64,000 bases of DNA, taken from positions 1-64,000 of the forward strand of contig JADLBT010000067.1 of NCBI GenBank assembly GCA_020847555.1. The letters are read 5' to 3'. Position 1 is the stretch's first letter; every line of letters begins with the position of its first letter. Shown in pieces: positions 44,715 through 52,722 of this stretch. The notes below the pieces were generated by a model. It saw only the letters and a program-made list of their open reading frames with translations. It was not told the DNA's origin and did no database searches. The position numbers and the translations under genes were made by a program. This stretch comes from Gemmataceae bacterium. GTDB taxonomy: Bacteria > Planctomycetota > Planctomycetia > Gemmatales > Gemmataceae.

Positions 44715-44759
44715 GCGTGCGGACCAAAGGCGAGCGGCGTGGCCGTTTGGTCCGCACGC
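44715..44759. terminator. Stem-loop after the Cys-rich protein gene
   Basis: Fourteen-bp perfect arms (GCGTGCGGACCAAA and TTTGGTCCGCACGC) flank a 17-nt loop, 43 nt beyond the stop of the minus-strand gene. No T-run follows, so termination would be factor-dependent or the stem may protect the mRNA end. Confidence 0.55.
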
Positions 44760-44801
44760 GCCAGGGACGCGGGCGGGGTAAAGCGGGTGCCCGGAACGCG
44801 C

Positions 44802-45287
44802 TCAGCGCGGCAAGCCACTGCTGGGCACACTGCCAGGGTCCGGCGGGTGCGACGCTCCAACGCCCGCCGGGAGCGGGACCGCCGGGTACGCGACCGTCCC
44901 ACCACACCCGGGGACGCCGCACGGGTGCGGCACGCACTTCGTCGTTGGGCAGTCCTCGGTCACGACGCGCTTCAGGAGTATCGTCTTCGTCCGCACCTTG
45001 CCGCAGTCGCAGCACCACCGGAACAGGCCGTGCAGGCAGCAGGCGGCGCTGCAGAACTCCTCCGTCTTGCAAGCGTATATGGTGTGCTTGACCTTCTTGA
45101 CGTCCGGAACCCGCACGCAGGTCGTGGGCTGGCATCCCGGTCCGCAGTCCGGCGCCGCGGGGAAGTAACACGCGGAGGTGCCCGTGGTCCGCGCCCCTGT
45201 CTGGCCCCACCCCGGCGAAGCGGCCACCCCCGCCAGTACCAGGCCGGGGAGCACCAGCACTCCCAAACGGAACAACCTTCTCGGCAT
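44802..45287 (-). CDS. Cysteine-rich secreted protein
   Basis: A 161-residue exported protein. The signal peptide is RRLFRLGVLVLPGLVLAGVAAS. The mature part has about 18 Cys, many in pairs (CGPGCQPTTC, FCSAACC, WCCDCG, CPTTKCVPHPCGVPGCGG), with a basic core KKVKHTIYACKTEEFC. A similar KKVK...Y.CK.E.FC arrangement is familiar from planctomycete surface proteins of unknown role. The pattern suits disulfide bonding or metal binding in the envelope. GAAGGAGACG precedes ATG 45287. It follows the porin gene by 16 nt and is surely cotranscribed with it. Confidence 0.75.
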   Translation of the reverse strand: MPRRLFRLGVLVLPGLVLAGVAASPGWGQTGARTTGTSACYFPAAPDCGPGCQPTTCVRVPDVKKVKHTIYACKTEEFCSAACCLHGLFRWCCDCGKVRTKTILLKRVVTEDCPTTKCVPHPCGVPGCGGTVAYPAVPLPAGVGASHPPDPGSVPSSGLPR

Positions 45288-45303
45288 CGCCGTCTCCTTC
45301 CGG

Positions 45304-47052
45304 TCAGAAGTCGAACTGCATCCGCATACCCAGCGCATGCATGTCGCCATTGCTCACGCTGTTGAACCCGCCCCGGTGTTCCCACCCGTAGTTCCACTGC
45401 AGTTTCGCGTTCGGGTTGAGAATCCAGTTCAGGCCGACGGTCAGGTCGCCCAGGGTTCCGCCGTTGACCCCCCGGCTGTTCAGGTCCACCGAGCTGTAGC
45501 GAACCCCTACCTGCCAGGCACCAGTCCCGCGCAGCCAACCGTCGGGACCGGATACCAGGAAGAAGGGCGAGTTGGGTATCGGACGGTCCGGAGCGGCCGC
45601 CTTCCTGTCCCAGCGCGTGTGCTCGCCCGTCAGCCAGTACAGGGCCTGGACGTAGTACCCCTGGAAGAAGGTCGTCCCCACCGGCCCGGTGGCCGTCGTC
45701 AGGGTGTTCTGGTTCCAGCTCGCCTGCCACTCCGCCTGGACCGTGAGCGGACCCAGGTTCATGAAGAATTCCAGGCCCATCAGATCCTGGGCCGTCGCGT
45801 TGATGAAGCCGGTGTCGATCAGGACATTCACGAACGGAGTCAGCGGGGCCGGCGCGTTGCGCACCGAGGAGCGGACACGGAACCGCACCTGGTCGTCGAT
45901 CGGGTCGCGGTGGCTTCCCGCCACGCCCAGGTGGACCATGCAGGCGCCGTCGTCCTCGTACCACGGCAGGGCCGTCAACCGGCCGGTGACCGCGTACTCC
46001 CCATCGCCCAGGCCGAACCCGTAGCCGTCGTAGGTATTCTTGAAGATGCCGACGGCCCACGTCATGCGGTCGTCGAAGAGCGCGTCGAACGCCATGATGC
46101 CCGGACTGAAGCCGTTGTTGAACGCCGTCGGGGTGAGGAAGTCGAACAGCGGCGACCGCTCCAGGAACGGCAGGAAGCGATAGCTCTCCAGGTGCTCCAG
46201 GCTGATCGGCTCCTTCTGGTTGCCGATCCGGATGTTGCCGATGATCGGCAGCTTGGTGAACGTGAGCCAGGCGTCGGTCGGACTGGGGGTGACGAACGTC
46301 AGCCCCTGCGTGGCCCGGCCAGCATCCGCCGGAGTGCCCGGCGGCGTAACGCCGTTGAAGAATTCCAGCTCGAACCGATAGTCGAGGACCTCCCACATGG
46401 AGCCCTCGGTCCGCAGCCGGCCGCGGCGGAGGTTGACGCCATCGTTGAAGGCGCCGACGCCGCGCGGCCCGAATTCGAGGTTGGAGTCGGCACTGTACAG
46501 CGCCAGGTCGTACTGCACGGTCCCGCCGATGTGCAAGGTGAAGTCCTTGTTGGGCGTCTCGAACCAGACGCCGTTCCGCCAGGTCGCGTTCATGTCGAGC
46601 TTGGTGCCGATGGCGTACCACGGCGGCGCCTCGGTTTTTTTCTTCTCCTCCGCGTCCTTCCTGGTTTTCTCGTCGTGCGCCTTGAGGGCCGCGTCAATCA
46701 TCTTCTTCGCCTCGGCGGCGGTGATCGTCTTGTCGTCCATCTGGGCGGCCGGCGGCGCGGGCTGCCCGGTCGGGGGCTGCATCACGGCCCCCGACGGGAC
46801 GCCGCCATCGTGGGACACCACGCTGCCGGGCACCGGCCCGCCGTCCGGTTGCCCGACAGGCTGGCCGGCCGGGGCCACTCCGGCTGGGGCTCCCTGGTAA
46901 GGCAGGGGCTGCGAGGCACCCTGGAATACCTGGGCGAGGGTGGAACCAGGCACGACCCCAACCAGCAAGCCAAGGGTCGTCAGTACCACCAGAAAGTAGT
47001 GCCCGGCGCGCACGCGCGGACGTACCCCCCCCTGGCGTGGAGGATGCTCCAT
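45304..47052 (-). CDS. OprP/OprO-type anion-selective porin
   Basis: A 582-residue outer-membrane porin of the phosphate-selective family. After the signal (YFLVVLTTLGLLVGVVPGSTLAQ) come a Pro/Gly-rich linker and a short coiled-coil stretch (AAEAKKMIDAALKAHDEKTRKDAEEKKK), then a barrel typified by LHIGGTVQYDLALYS, GVNLRRGRLRTEGSMWEVLDYRFELEF, GNIRIGNQKEPISLEHL and FDALFDDRMTWAVGIFKNTYD. It ends in Phe (MRMQFDF), as barrel proteins do. OprP-type channels pass anions; with SbtA nearby, bicarbonate is a possible cargo, but this is inference. It is the first gene of the long minus-strand block. Confidence 0.85.
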   Translation of the reverse strand: MEHPPRQGGVRPRVRAGHYFLVVLTTLGLLVGVVPGSTLAQVFQGASQPLPYQGAPAGVAPAGQPVGQPDGGPVPGSVVSHDGGVPSGAVMQPPTGQPAPPAAQMDDKTITAAEAKKMIDAALKAHDEKTRKDAEEKKKTEAPPWYAIGTKLDMNATWRNGVWFETPNKDFTLHIGGTVQYDLALYSADSNLEFGPRGVGAFNDGVNLRRGRLRTEGSMWEVLDYRFELEFFNGVTPPGTPADAGRATQGLTFVTPSPTDAWLTFTKLPIIGNIRIGNQKEPISLEHLESYRFLPFLERSPLFDFLTPTAFNNGFSPGIMAFDALFDDRMTWAVGIFKNTYDGYGFGLGDGEYAVTGRLTALPWYEDDGACMVHLGVAGSHRDPIDDQVRFRVRSSVRNAPAPLTPFVNVLIDTGFINATAQDLMGLEFFMNLGPLTVQAEWQASWNQNTLTTATGPVGTTFFQGYYVQALYWLTGEHTRWDRKAAAPDRPIPNSPFFLVSGPDGWLRGTGAWQVGVRYSSVDLNSRGVNGGTLGDLTVGLNWILNPNAKLQWNYGWEHRGGFNSVSNGDMHALGMRMQFDF

Positions 47053-47217
47053 GAGATGACTCCCATACCCGCGAACAGTGAAAGGTGACCCGCTCTCGAT
47101 CGACGTGGACAGTGGAATGCGAAGGGGATAGCCCGTCTGGAATCAAAATGCAAGAGGAAGAGATCCTCATGCGGCGAGCGTTTGGGGATCCGGCCCGAAA
47201 AGGCCGCGGAGGCGCGC

Positions 47218-49371
47218 TCAATCGACATACGGATCGGCGCCGAGATCCTTGAGGATCTCCTGCCGCTGCTTCTCATACAGCATCAGGTCGAGCCGCTGCT
47301 TGTAGTGGCGCTTCTCGACGCGCCGCTGCGCCTTCATGAACAGCGGCTGGTAGCGGTCCCAGCTCGCGTTGCCGCCGCGCAGGCCGCGCTGCCGCAGCGC
47401 TTCCTGCTTGCGCGGCCCGAGCCCTTCGAGGAGTTCGTCGTCCAGCGCCAGGAAGAACTGGGCGCTGCCCGGGTCGCCCTGACGGCCGGCCCGGCCGGCG
47501 AGCTGCCGGTCGATGCGCCGCGCCTCGTGCCGCTCCGTGCCGAGCACGTGCAATCCGCCGGCGGCGATCACCTGCTTCTTCTCCTCCTTCATGTTCTCGC
47601 GCGCCTCGATCTCCTCGACCGTGTGCCGCCACTCGTCCGCCGGCACGTCGTTGCGCGAGGCGTACTTGCTCTTGAGCTGCGCCCAGGCCAGGAACTCCGC
47701 GTTGCCGCCAAGGATGATGTCGGTCCCGCGGCCGGCCATGTTGGTCGCGATCGTCACCACCCCGAGCCGCCCGGCCTGGGCGACGATCTCCGCCTCGCGG
47801 TCGGCGTTCTCCGGCTTGGCGTTGAGTACCTTGTGCGGGATGCCGGCCGCCGTCAGCCGCGTGCTCAGCTTCTCCGACTTCTCGACCGAGCGCGTCCCGA
47901 CCAGCACCGGCCGCCCCTGGTGGTGCATTCGGGCGATCTCCTCGGCCGCGACGTCGAACTTCGCCTCCTCGGTCGGGAAGACGCGGTCGGGCAGCTGCTT
48001 GCGGATCACCAGCCGGTTCGTCGGCACCGGCACCACCCAGATCTTGTAGACGCGGCGGATCTCCCACCAGTTCTGGGCGGCCGTTCCGGTCATGCCGCAC
48101 AGCCGCCCGTACAGCCGGAAGTACCGCTGGAACGTGATCTGGGCCGCGTGGTCCGACGCCTTGTTGATCGGCACCCGCTCCTTCGCCTCGACCGCCTGGT
48201 GCAGCCCCTCGCGCCAGTGCCGGTCCGGCATGCGCCGGCCGGTGAACTCGTCGATGATCACCACCTTGTTGTTCTCGATCAGGTAGTGCTGGTCGCGGCG
48301 GAAGCGGTGGTGCGCCTGGATGGCGCGCTCGACGTGCTCGTGCAGCTTGTCCATCGCGTGCGAGTGCTCGCCGAACGGCGGGTTCGAGTAGCGGACGACC
48401 TGCTTGCCCTCGTCCGTCAGCTCGACCTTCTGCTTCTTCTCGTCGATGGTGAAGTGGTCGTCGCGCTGCATGTCCCGCGCCAGGGCGTCGGCCCACAGGT
48501 AGACGACCTGCTCCTCCTCCGTCGCCAGGCGCGTCGCGGACGCGATGATAAGCGGGGTGCGGGCCTCGTCGATGAAGATGTTGTCGGCCTCGTCCACCAG
48601 GGCGAAGTGGTGCGGCCGTTGGACCTTCGGGTCGAGCGGCTGCTGGTACTGTCCCGGCACGCCGACCCACGGCGCCCAGAACGGCATGGCCCCGCTCCTG
48701 TCGCCGGCCACCTTCAGCCGGTCGCGCAGGAAGTCGAACCCAAACTCGCTGGCAGTGCCGTAGGTGAGGTCGCACCTGTACGCCTTGACCCGGTCCTGCT
48801 CACCCATCTGCTGTTGCAGGCAGCCGACCGTCAGCCCCAGGGCGGTGTAGATCGGTCCGCACCACTCGGCGTCGCGGCGGGCCAGGTAGTCGTTGACGGT
48901 GGTGACGTGCGCCCCCTTGCCGACCAGCGCGTTGAGGGTGGCCGGCAGGGTGGCGGTGAGCGTCTTGCCCTCGCCGGTCGCCAGCTCGCCCAGTCCCCCG
49001 CGGTGCATGACGACGCCGCCAGCGAGCTGCACGTCGTATGGGCGCAGCCCCAGGTGCCGCACCGAGGCGACGCACACCAGGCCGTACACCTCCGGCAGCA
49101 GATGATCGAGCGGCTCTCCGCCGCGCGCACGCCCTCGCAGGTGCAACCCCTTCTGGCGCACCTCCTCGTCGGACAGCTTGCTGAACTCGGCCTCGTGATA
49201 GCGGATGCGCGGGACCAGCAGGGCAGCCTGGGCGAGGCGGCGCCGGGCCGGGGTGCCGAAGAGGGCGCGGACGTGGTTCAGCCAGCGCATGCCGAGCCGC
49301 CGGCGCGGGGCGGGGCGGGTCGGTTCGGCGGCGGCGATGTCGGAACGGGCGTCCTGAGTGCTGGTGCTCAA
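47218..49371 (-). CDS. SecA-like preprotein translocase ATPase (short paralogue)
   Basis: A 717-residue SecA-family motor driving proteins through SecYEG. Motor features: GELATGEGKTLTATLP (Walker A GEGKT), VTTVNDYLARRDAEW, VDEADNIFIDEARTPLI (Walker B; most SecA have DEVD), GMTGTA, IATNMAGRGTDIILGG and RQLAGRAGRQGDPGSAQFFLALDDE. The preprotein-binding region is present. The C-terminus stops at LKDLGADPYVD, without the linker and Cys-rich zinc tail of the about 900-residue housekeeping SecA, so this is probably a second, specialised SecA. I give TTG 49371 (GAGG upstream) as start; ATG 49290 is an alternative. The frame is open to 49722, but that part looks untranslated. Confidence 0.88.
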   Translation of the reverse strand: MSTSTQDARSDIAAAEPTRPAPRRRLGMRWLNHVRALFGTPARRRLAQAALLVPRIRYHEAEFSKLSDEEVRQKGLHLRGRARGGEPLDHLLPEVYGLVCVASVRHLGLRPYDVQLAGGVVMHRGGLGELATGEGKTLTATLPATLNALVGKGAHVTTVNDYLARRDAEWCGPIYTALGLTVGCLQQQMGEQDRVKAYRCDLTYGTASEFGFDFLRDRLKVAGDRSGAMPFWAPWVGVPGQYQQPLDPKVQRPHHFALVDEADNIFIDEARTPLIIASATRLATEEEQVVYLWADALARDMQRDDHFTIDEKKQKVELTDEGKQVVRYSNPPFGEHSHAMDKLHEHVERAIQAHHRFRRDQHYLIENNKVVIIDEFTGRRMPDRHWREGLHQAVEAKERVPINKASDHAAQITFQRYFRLYGRLCGMTGTAAQNWWEIRRVYKIWVVPVPTNRLVIRKQLPDRVFPTEEAKFDVAAEEIARMHHQGRPVLVGTRSVEKSEKLSTRLTAAGIPHKVLNAKPENADREAEIVAQAGRLGVVTIATNMAGRGTDIILGGNAEFLAWAQLKSKYASRNDVPADEWRHTVEEIEARENMKEEKKQVIAAGGLHVLGTERHEARRIDRQLAGRAGRQGDPGSAQFFLALDDELLEGLGPRKQEALRQRGLRGGNASWDRYQPLFMKAQRRVEKRHYKQRLDLMLYEKQRQEILKDLGADPYVD

Positions 49372-49863
49372 GGCGGCACTTGACCTCGGTATAGTTGGCA
49401 GTTCCGGAACCGTTTCGGGGCCGGCGGGGCGCCTGACTCTTCTCTCGCCAGGGGAAGAGAAGAAGGACAGGCGCTGCCCCATCTGACAACCTACCAGAAG
49501 ATCGCCCCGGGGCGAAGCATTTTTGCCGCCCGGCGCAAGAAAAAAAGCCGCCCGGCCCCTCTGAACCACCTCTCCCATGATCCAGAGCAAGCCAGACAGC
49601 TTTGCACCCCCTTTACGCAACGGGCGCGCCAATTCCGCGACGGACTCGTTGCGCGACCCTCGCAACGACGCAGGTTCTGCTCGGCACACCGCTTGGGTGA
49701 TGTGAGGATTTTGCGAGTCCATCTCCCAGGTCGCGGCAGTCGTCCCACGCCGCCACGATTGCGGGCGATCGCTGCTTAAAGCGCGTGCGACGGGAGAGGG
49801 GTGTCAACCGGCGGGGATTTGCTCGACTCGTCCGTCCCGGCGGCCGAAGATACTCGGGGCTAA
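49372..49863. other. Intergenic region between the SecA paralogue and the cysE promoter
   Basis: No gene is supported here. It contains two A-rich/T-rich runs around 49519-49548, each followed by the same GCCGCCCGGC decamer, and the presumed promoter of the SecA gene on the minus strand, which I could not define. Confidence 0.4.
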
Positions 49864-49892
49864 TTGACGGGACTGGGTTGCGGCGCTACAAT
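49864..49892 (+). promoter_or_regulatory. Sigma-70 promoter of the serine acetyltransferase gene
   Basis: TTGACG (49864-49869) and TACAAT (49887-49892) are separated by 17 nt, each matching the consensus at five of six positions. Transcription would begin near 49899, giving a leader of about 244 nt before ATG 50143. Confidence 0.7.
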
Positions 49893-49934
49893 GCGTCAGG
49901 ACTGAATCCCCGGATCAACCTGCCGAGGTGCAAG

Positions 49935-50000
49935 GTGGGCGTTCGCTTCTTCTCTCCGTGCCAGTTCTGCGGCTGTACCTCGGCGGTCGCCGGGTTGTGA
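49935..50000 (+). CDS. Putative cysteine-containing leader peptide, 21 aa
   Basis: A 21-codon frame from GTG 49935 to TGA 49998-50000, too short to be picked up by usual gene calling. GAGG lies 6 nt before the GTG, and the predicted transcript start is about 36 nt upstream. The peptide contains SPCQFCGC: three Cys codons (TGC 49959, TGC 49968, TGT 49974) within six codons, in the leader of the gene for the first step of cysteine synthesis. This is the layout of a transcription- or translation-attenuation peptide whose ribosome stalls when Cys-tRNA is scarce. Translation is not demonstrated, and a chance ORF cannot be excluded. Confidence 0.5.
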   Translation: MGVRFFSPCQFCGCTSAVAGL

Positions 50001-50046
50001 CGCCCGGGACAGGCACTCCGAACGCCCGTCCCTCCCCGCGACCGCC
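49982..50046 (+). promoter_or_regulatory. Candidate attenuator stem in the cysE leader
   Basis: GGCGGTCGC (49982-49990), just after the leader-peptide Cys codons, is perfectly complementary to GCGACCGCC (50038-50046). A second stem, GGGACAGGC (50006-50014) with GCCCGTCCC (50024-50032), is nested inside. CTCCC at 50032-50036 is also complementary to the cysE Shine-Dalgarno GGGAG (50130-50134). A ribosome stalled on the Cys codons would cover the first arm. No T-run follows, so translational control or Rho is more likely than an intrinsic terminator. Confidence 0.4.
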
Positions 50047-50142
50047 TGATGGCTTTCCCAACCTGCTCACCGTACACCCCACCACGGGCAGTGGCGCTGG
50101 CGCGGCCTGCGCGCCCATCGCCCGGCCCAGGGAGCTACCCGC

Positions 50143-51087
50143 ATGTCCACGGACATTCGCCTGAAAGAAGGGCTGCCGGAAATCACCGAGGCTCTGGTCG
50201 CCACCTACACCGAGTGCAAGTACATCAATCACCTCGGCCATCGCCCCCTGCCCAGCCGCGAGGCCGTTGCCGACATCGTCGCCGACCTGCTCGACATCCT
50301 CTATCCCGGTTTCGTCCGCCGCCAGAACCTGCACATCGGGAACGTCGAGTATCACGTCGGCGACCTGATTGACGGACTGCACGACCAGCTGACCGAGCAG
50401 ATCGGCCGGGCGCTGCGGCACGAGGCCCAGGCGAACGAGGCCAGGATCGATTTCGAGGCGATCGCCCAGCAGAAGGCAATCGGCCTGCTGCGCCGCCTGC
50501 CGGAGGTGCGTTACCTGCTGGAGCAGGACGTCCACTCGGCGTTCCTGGGCGACCCGGCCGCGAAGACGCACCACGAGATCGTCTTCTGCTACCCGGGACT
50601 GGAGGCCGTCACCGTCTACCGGATCGCCCACGAACTGGTGCTGCTCGGGGTGCCGCTGATCCCGCGCATCATGACCGAACTGGCCCACTCGCGCACCGGC
50701 ATCGACATCCACCCCGGGGCGCGGATCGGCCCCGGCTTCTTCATCGACCACGGCACCGGCGTGGTGATCGGCGAGACGTGCGACATCGGCCGCAACGTCA
50801 AGCTCTACCAGGGCGTGACGCTGGGCGCGCTGAGCTTCCCGCGCGACGCGGCCGGCAACATCATCCGCGGCAAGAAGCGCCACCCGACGCTGGAGGACGA
50901 GGTGGTCGTCTACGCCAACGCGACGATCCTGGGTGGCGACACGGTGATCGGCCACCACGCCATCATCGGCTCGAACGTGTGGCTGACCCACAGCGTCGCG
51001 CCGCACACGATGGTTTCGCTGGAGAAGCCGTCGCTGCGCATGAAGGGTCCGGAGACGCAGGATCTCATCCCGAAGTACCAGATTTAA
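50143..51087 (+). CDS. cysE: Serine O-acetyltransferase (CysE/EpsC type)
   Basis: A 314-residue enzyme making O-acetylserine from serine and acetyl-CoA, the committed step to cysteine. The N-terminal helical domain (about 1-170) resembles the longer EpsC-type enzymes. The left-handed beta-helix shows hexapeptide repeats: [47 protein letters not shown], with the catalytic His in [11 protein letters not shown], then [32 protein letters not shown] is 8 nt upstream of ATG 50143. The leader holds a possible Cys-sensing peptide. No cysK is adjacent. Confidence 0.92.
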   Translation: MSTDIRLKEGLPEITEALVATYTECKYINHLGHRPLPSREAVADIVADLLDILYPGFVRRQNLHIGNVEYHVGDLIDGLHDQLTEQIGRALRHEAQANEARIDFEAIAQQKAIGLLRRLPEVRYLLEQDVHSAFLGDPAAKTHHEIVFCYPGLEAVTVYRIAHELVLLGVPLIPRIMTELAHSRTGIDIHPGARIGPGFFIDHGTGVVIGETCDIGRNVKLYQGVTLGALSFPRDAAGNIIRGKKRHPTLEDEVVVYANATILGGDTVIGHHAIIGSNVWLTHSVAPHTMVSLEKPSLRMKGPETQDLIPKYQI

Positions 51088-51098
51088 CACGGAAGGCC

Positions 51099-51168
51099 GT
51101 TTCGCGCAAAGCCACAAAGAGCGCAAAAGAAGACCTCCTTTGCGCTCTTTGTGGTTTCGCGCGAAACC
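51099..51168. terminator. Long inverted repeat, bidirectional terminator
   Basis: Arms of about 29 nt, nearly perfect (GTTTCGCGCAAAGCCACAAA... and ...TTTGTGGTTTCGCGCGAAAC), with inner AGAGCGCAAA/TTTGCGCTCT, lie between the converging cysE and DUF1501 genes, 11 nt and 4 nt from their stops. The AT-containing arms differ from repeat families A-C and form a fourth type. Confidence 0.8.
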
Positions 51169-51171
51169 GTC

Positions 51172-52722
51172 TTACGCAAGGATGGCGCGAATCACCTCGC
51201 CGTGGACGTCGGTCAGGCGCATGTCGCGTCCGCCGAAGCGCACCGTCAGTCGGGTGTGATCGACGCCGAGCAGGTGCAGCATCGTCGCGTGCAGATCGTG
51301 GATCTCGACCCGACCGCTGACGACCTTGTAGCCCCACTCGTCCGTCTCGCCGTAACTCATCCCCCCCTTCACGCCGCCACCGGCCAGCCAGATGCTGAAC
51401 CCGAACGGGTTGTGGTCGCGGCCGTCGCTGCCCTGGGCGAACGGGGTGCGTCCGAATTCGCCCGCCCAGACGACGAGCGTCGAGTCGAGCAACCCGCGTC
51501 CCTTGAGATCCCTGAGCAACGCCGCGATCGGCTGATCGACGGCGCGGGCGTTGTCCTCGTGGCCGCGGCGCAGATCCCGGTGCTGGTCCCAGCGATCGTG
51601 GCCGACGTTCGGGCAGGTCAGCTCGACGAAGCGGGCGCCGCGCTCGACCAGGCGGCGGGCGAGCAGACACTCGACGGCGAACGTGCGCGTCGGCGCGTGG
51701 GTCGAGTCCACGCCGTACAGGCGCCGGGTCGCCGGGCTCTCGTCGCGCAGCTCCACCAGTTCCGGAACGGCGGCCTGCATGCGGAACGCCGTCTCGTAGT
51801 TGGCGATGGCCGACTCGATCTCGTCCGCCTGGCCGGTGCGATCGCGGATACCGCGGTCGAGGCGGCGCAGCAGGTCGAGCTTGCCGCGCTGGCGGGCAGC
51901 GGTCGGCTCCAGCCGGCGGATGTTCGCGACTGGCGGGTCGGCTGGCCGGAACACCGACCCCTGGTAGGCGGCCGGCAGGAACCCGCTGTTGAAGTTGTCG
52001 AGGCCGCCGGGCGGGATCAGGCCGCCGTTGAGGACGATGAATCCGGGCAGGTTGCGGTTCTCGGTGCCGAGCCCGTAGCCGATCCACGACCCCATGCTCG
52101 GCCGCCCCTGGAGTCCGGAGCCGGTGTGCAGAAAGTAATTCGCACTGGTGTGTTCCGGAAAGCGCGACACCATCGAGCGGATCACGCACAGGTCATCGAC
52201 GCACGCGGCGACGTGCGGAAACAGGTCGCTGACGGGCAGTCCGCTCTGACCGCGCCGGCGGAACCGCCACGGCGACGCCATGACGCGGCCGACGTTGTCG
52301 AACTGCGTCGGCTCGACCCGAAAGACGCCGCGCGGATCCTGGCCGTGGAAGCGTTCCAGCAGCGGCTTGGGGTCGAACGTATCGACCTGGCTCGGTCCGC
52401 CGTCCATGTAGAGAAAGATCACGTTGCGGGCGCGGGCCGGGTGGTGCAGCGCGCGCAGGTGCCCGGAGGACCGTTCGCCCTCCGAGTCGGCGCGCTCGGC
52501 GAGCAGGGCGGCCAGCGCCACCGCGCCGAAGCCGTTGGCGCAACGCAGGAGCATCTCGCGGCGGGTGGGGAAAGCACCTAACCCCCCCGACCCCCCTTCC
52601 CTCCAAGGGAAGGGGTGAGAAGAAGCGGCCCGGCGCCCGGACAATGACGGAGCGCTCGTGCCGTTCTGCTCCCCCTCTCCTCGCAGGGGAGAGGGCTGGG
52701 GGGAGGGGTTCTTCATGCTCAT
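51172..52722 (-). CDS. DUF1501 protein with Tat-type signal
   Basis: A 516-residue exported protein of the DUF1501 family (sulfatase/alkaline-phosphatase-like fold): VIFLYMDGGPSQVDTFDPKP, GSWIGYGLGTENRNLPGFIVL, VVWAGEFGRTPFAQGSDGRDHNPFGFSIWLAGGGVKGG, DLHATMLHLLGVDHTRLTVRF. The twin-arginine signal TRREMLLRCANGFGAVALAAL lies at residues 53-73, unusually far from the N-terminus. The first about 50 residues (for example NPSPQPSPLRGEGE) are translations of two intergenic-type repeats. The ATG at 52722 overlaps the TGA of the upstream DUF1549 gene (ATGA), indicating translational coupling. These two families nearly always occur together in planctomycetes; their substrate is unknown. Confidence 0.88.
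   Translation of the reverse strand: MSMKNPSPQPSPLRGEGEQNGTSAPSLSGRRAASSHPFPWREGGSGGLGAFPTRREMLLRCANGFGAVALAALLAERADSEGERSSGHLRALHHPARARNVIFLYMDGGPSQVDTFDPKPLLERFHGQDPRGVFRVEPTQFDNVGRVMASPWRFRRRGQSGLPVSDLFPHVAACVDDLCVIRSMVSRFPEHTSANYFLHTGSGLQGRPSMGSWIGYGLGTENRNLPGFIVLNGGLIPPGGLDNFNSGFLPAAYQGSVFRPADPPVANIRRLEPTAARQRGKLDLLRRLDRGIRDRTGQADEIESAIANYETAFRMQAAVPELVELRDESPATRRLYGVDSTHAPTRTFAVECLLARRLVERGARFVELTCPNVGHDRWDQHRDLRRGHEDNARAVDQPIAALLRDLKGRGLLDSTLVVWAGEFGRTPFAQGSDGRDHNPFGFSIWLAGGGVKGGMSYGETDEWGYKVVSGRVEIHDLHATMLHLLGVDHTRLTVRFGGRDMRLTDVHGEVIRAILA
52577..52618. repeat. CCCCCCTTCCCTCC/GGGAAGGGG repeat inside the DUF1501 N-terminus
   Basis: A family C element (CCCCTTCCCT facing AGGGAAGGGG) lies within the coding region, corresponding to about residues 36-49 of the DUF1501 protein, just before the twin-arginine motif. 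Confidence 0.6.
52667..52710. repeat. CCCCTCTCCTCGCAGGGGAGAGG repeat inside the DUF1501 N-terminus
   Basis: CCCCCTCTCCTC faces GGGGAGAGG across a few bases, then GGGGGGAGGGG. This is a second family C element, covering about residues 5-19 of the protein, right after the coupled start codon. Confidence 0.6.

Larger units (their letters stand above)
44238..44801. other. Intergenic control region upstream of the carbonic anhydrase unit
   Basis: A 564-nt gap with no convincing gene. From low to high coordinate it holds a sigma-54-like promoter (44360-44376), a large inverted repeat (44435-44496), a purine-rich stretch, and a long stem-loop (44715-44759) just downstream of the Cys-rich protein gene. 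Confidence 0.55.

Noticed and set aside
49785..50000. A 71-residue protein ending in the cysteine-rich peptide upstream of cysE
   Set aside because: Its first half runs through the -35/-10 promoter elements, so the full frame cannot lie on the main transcript; only the last 21 codons are kept as a candidate leader peptide.
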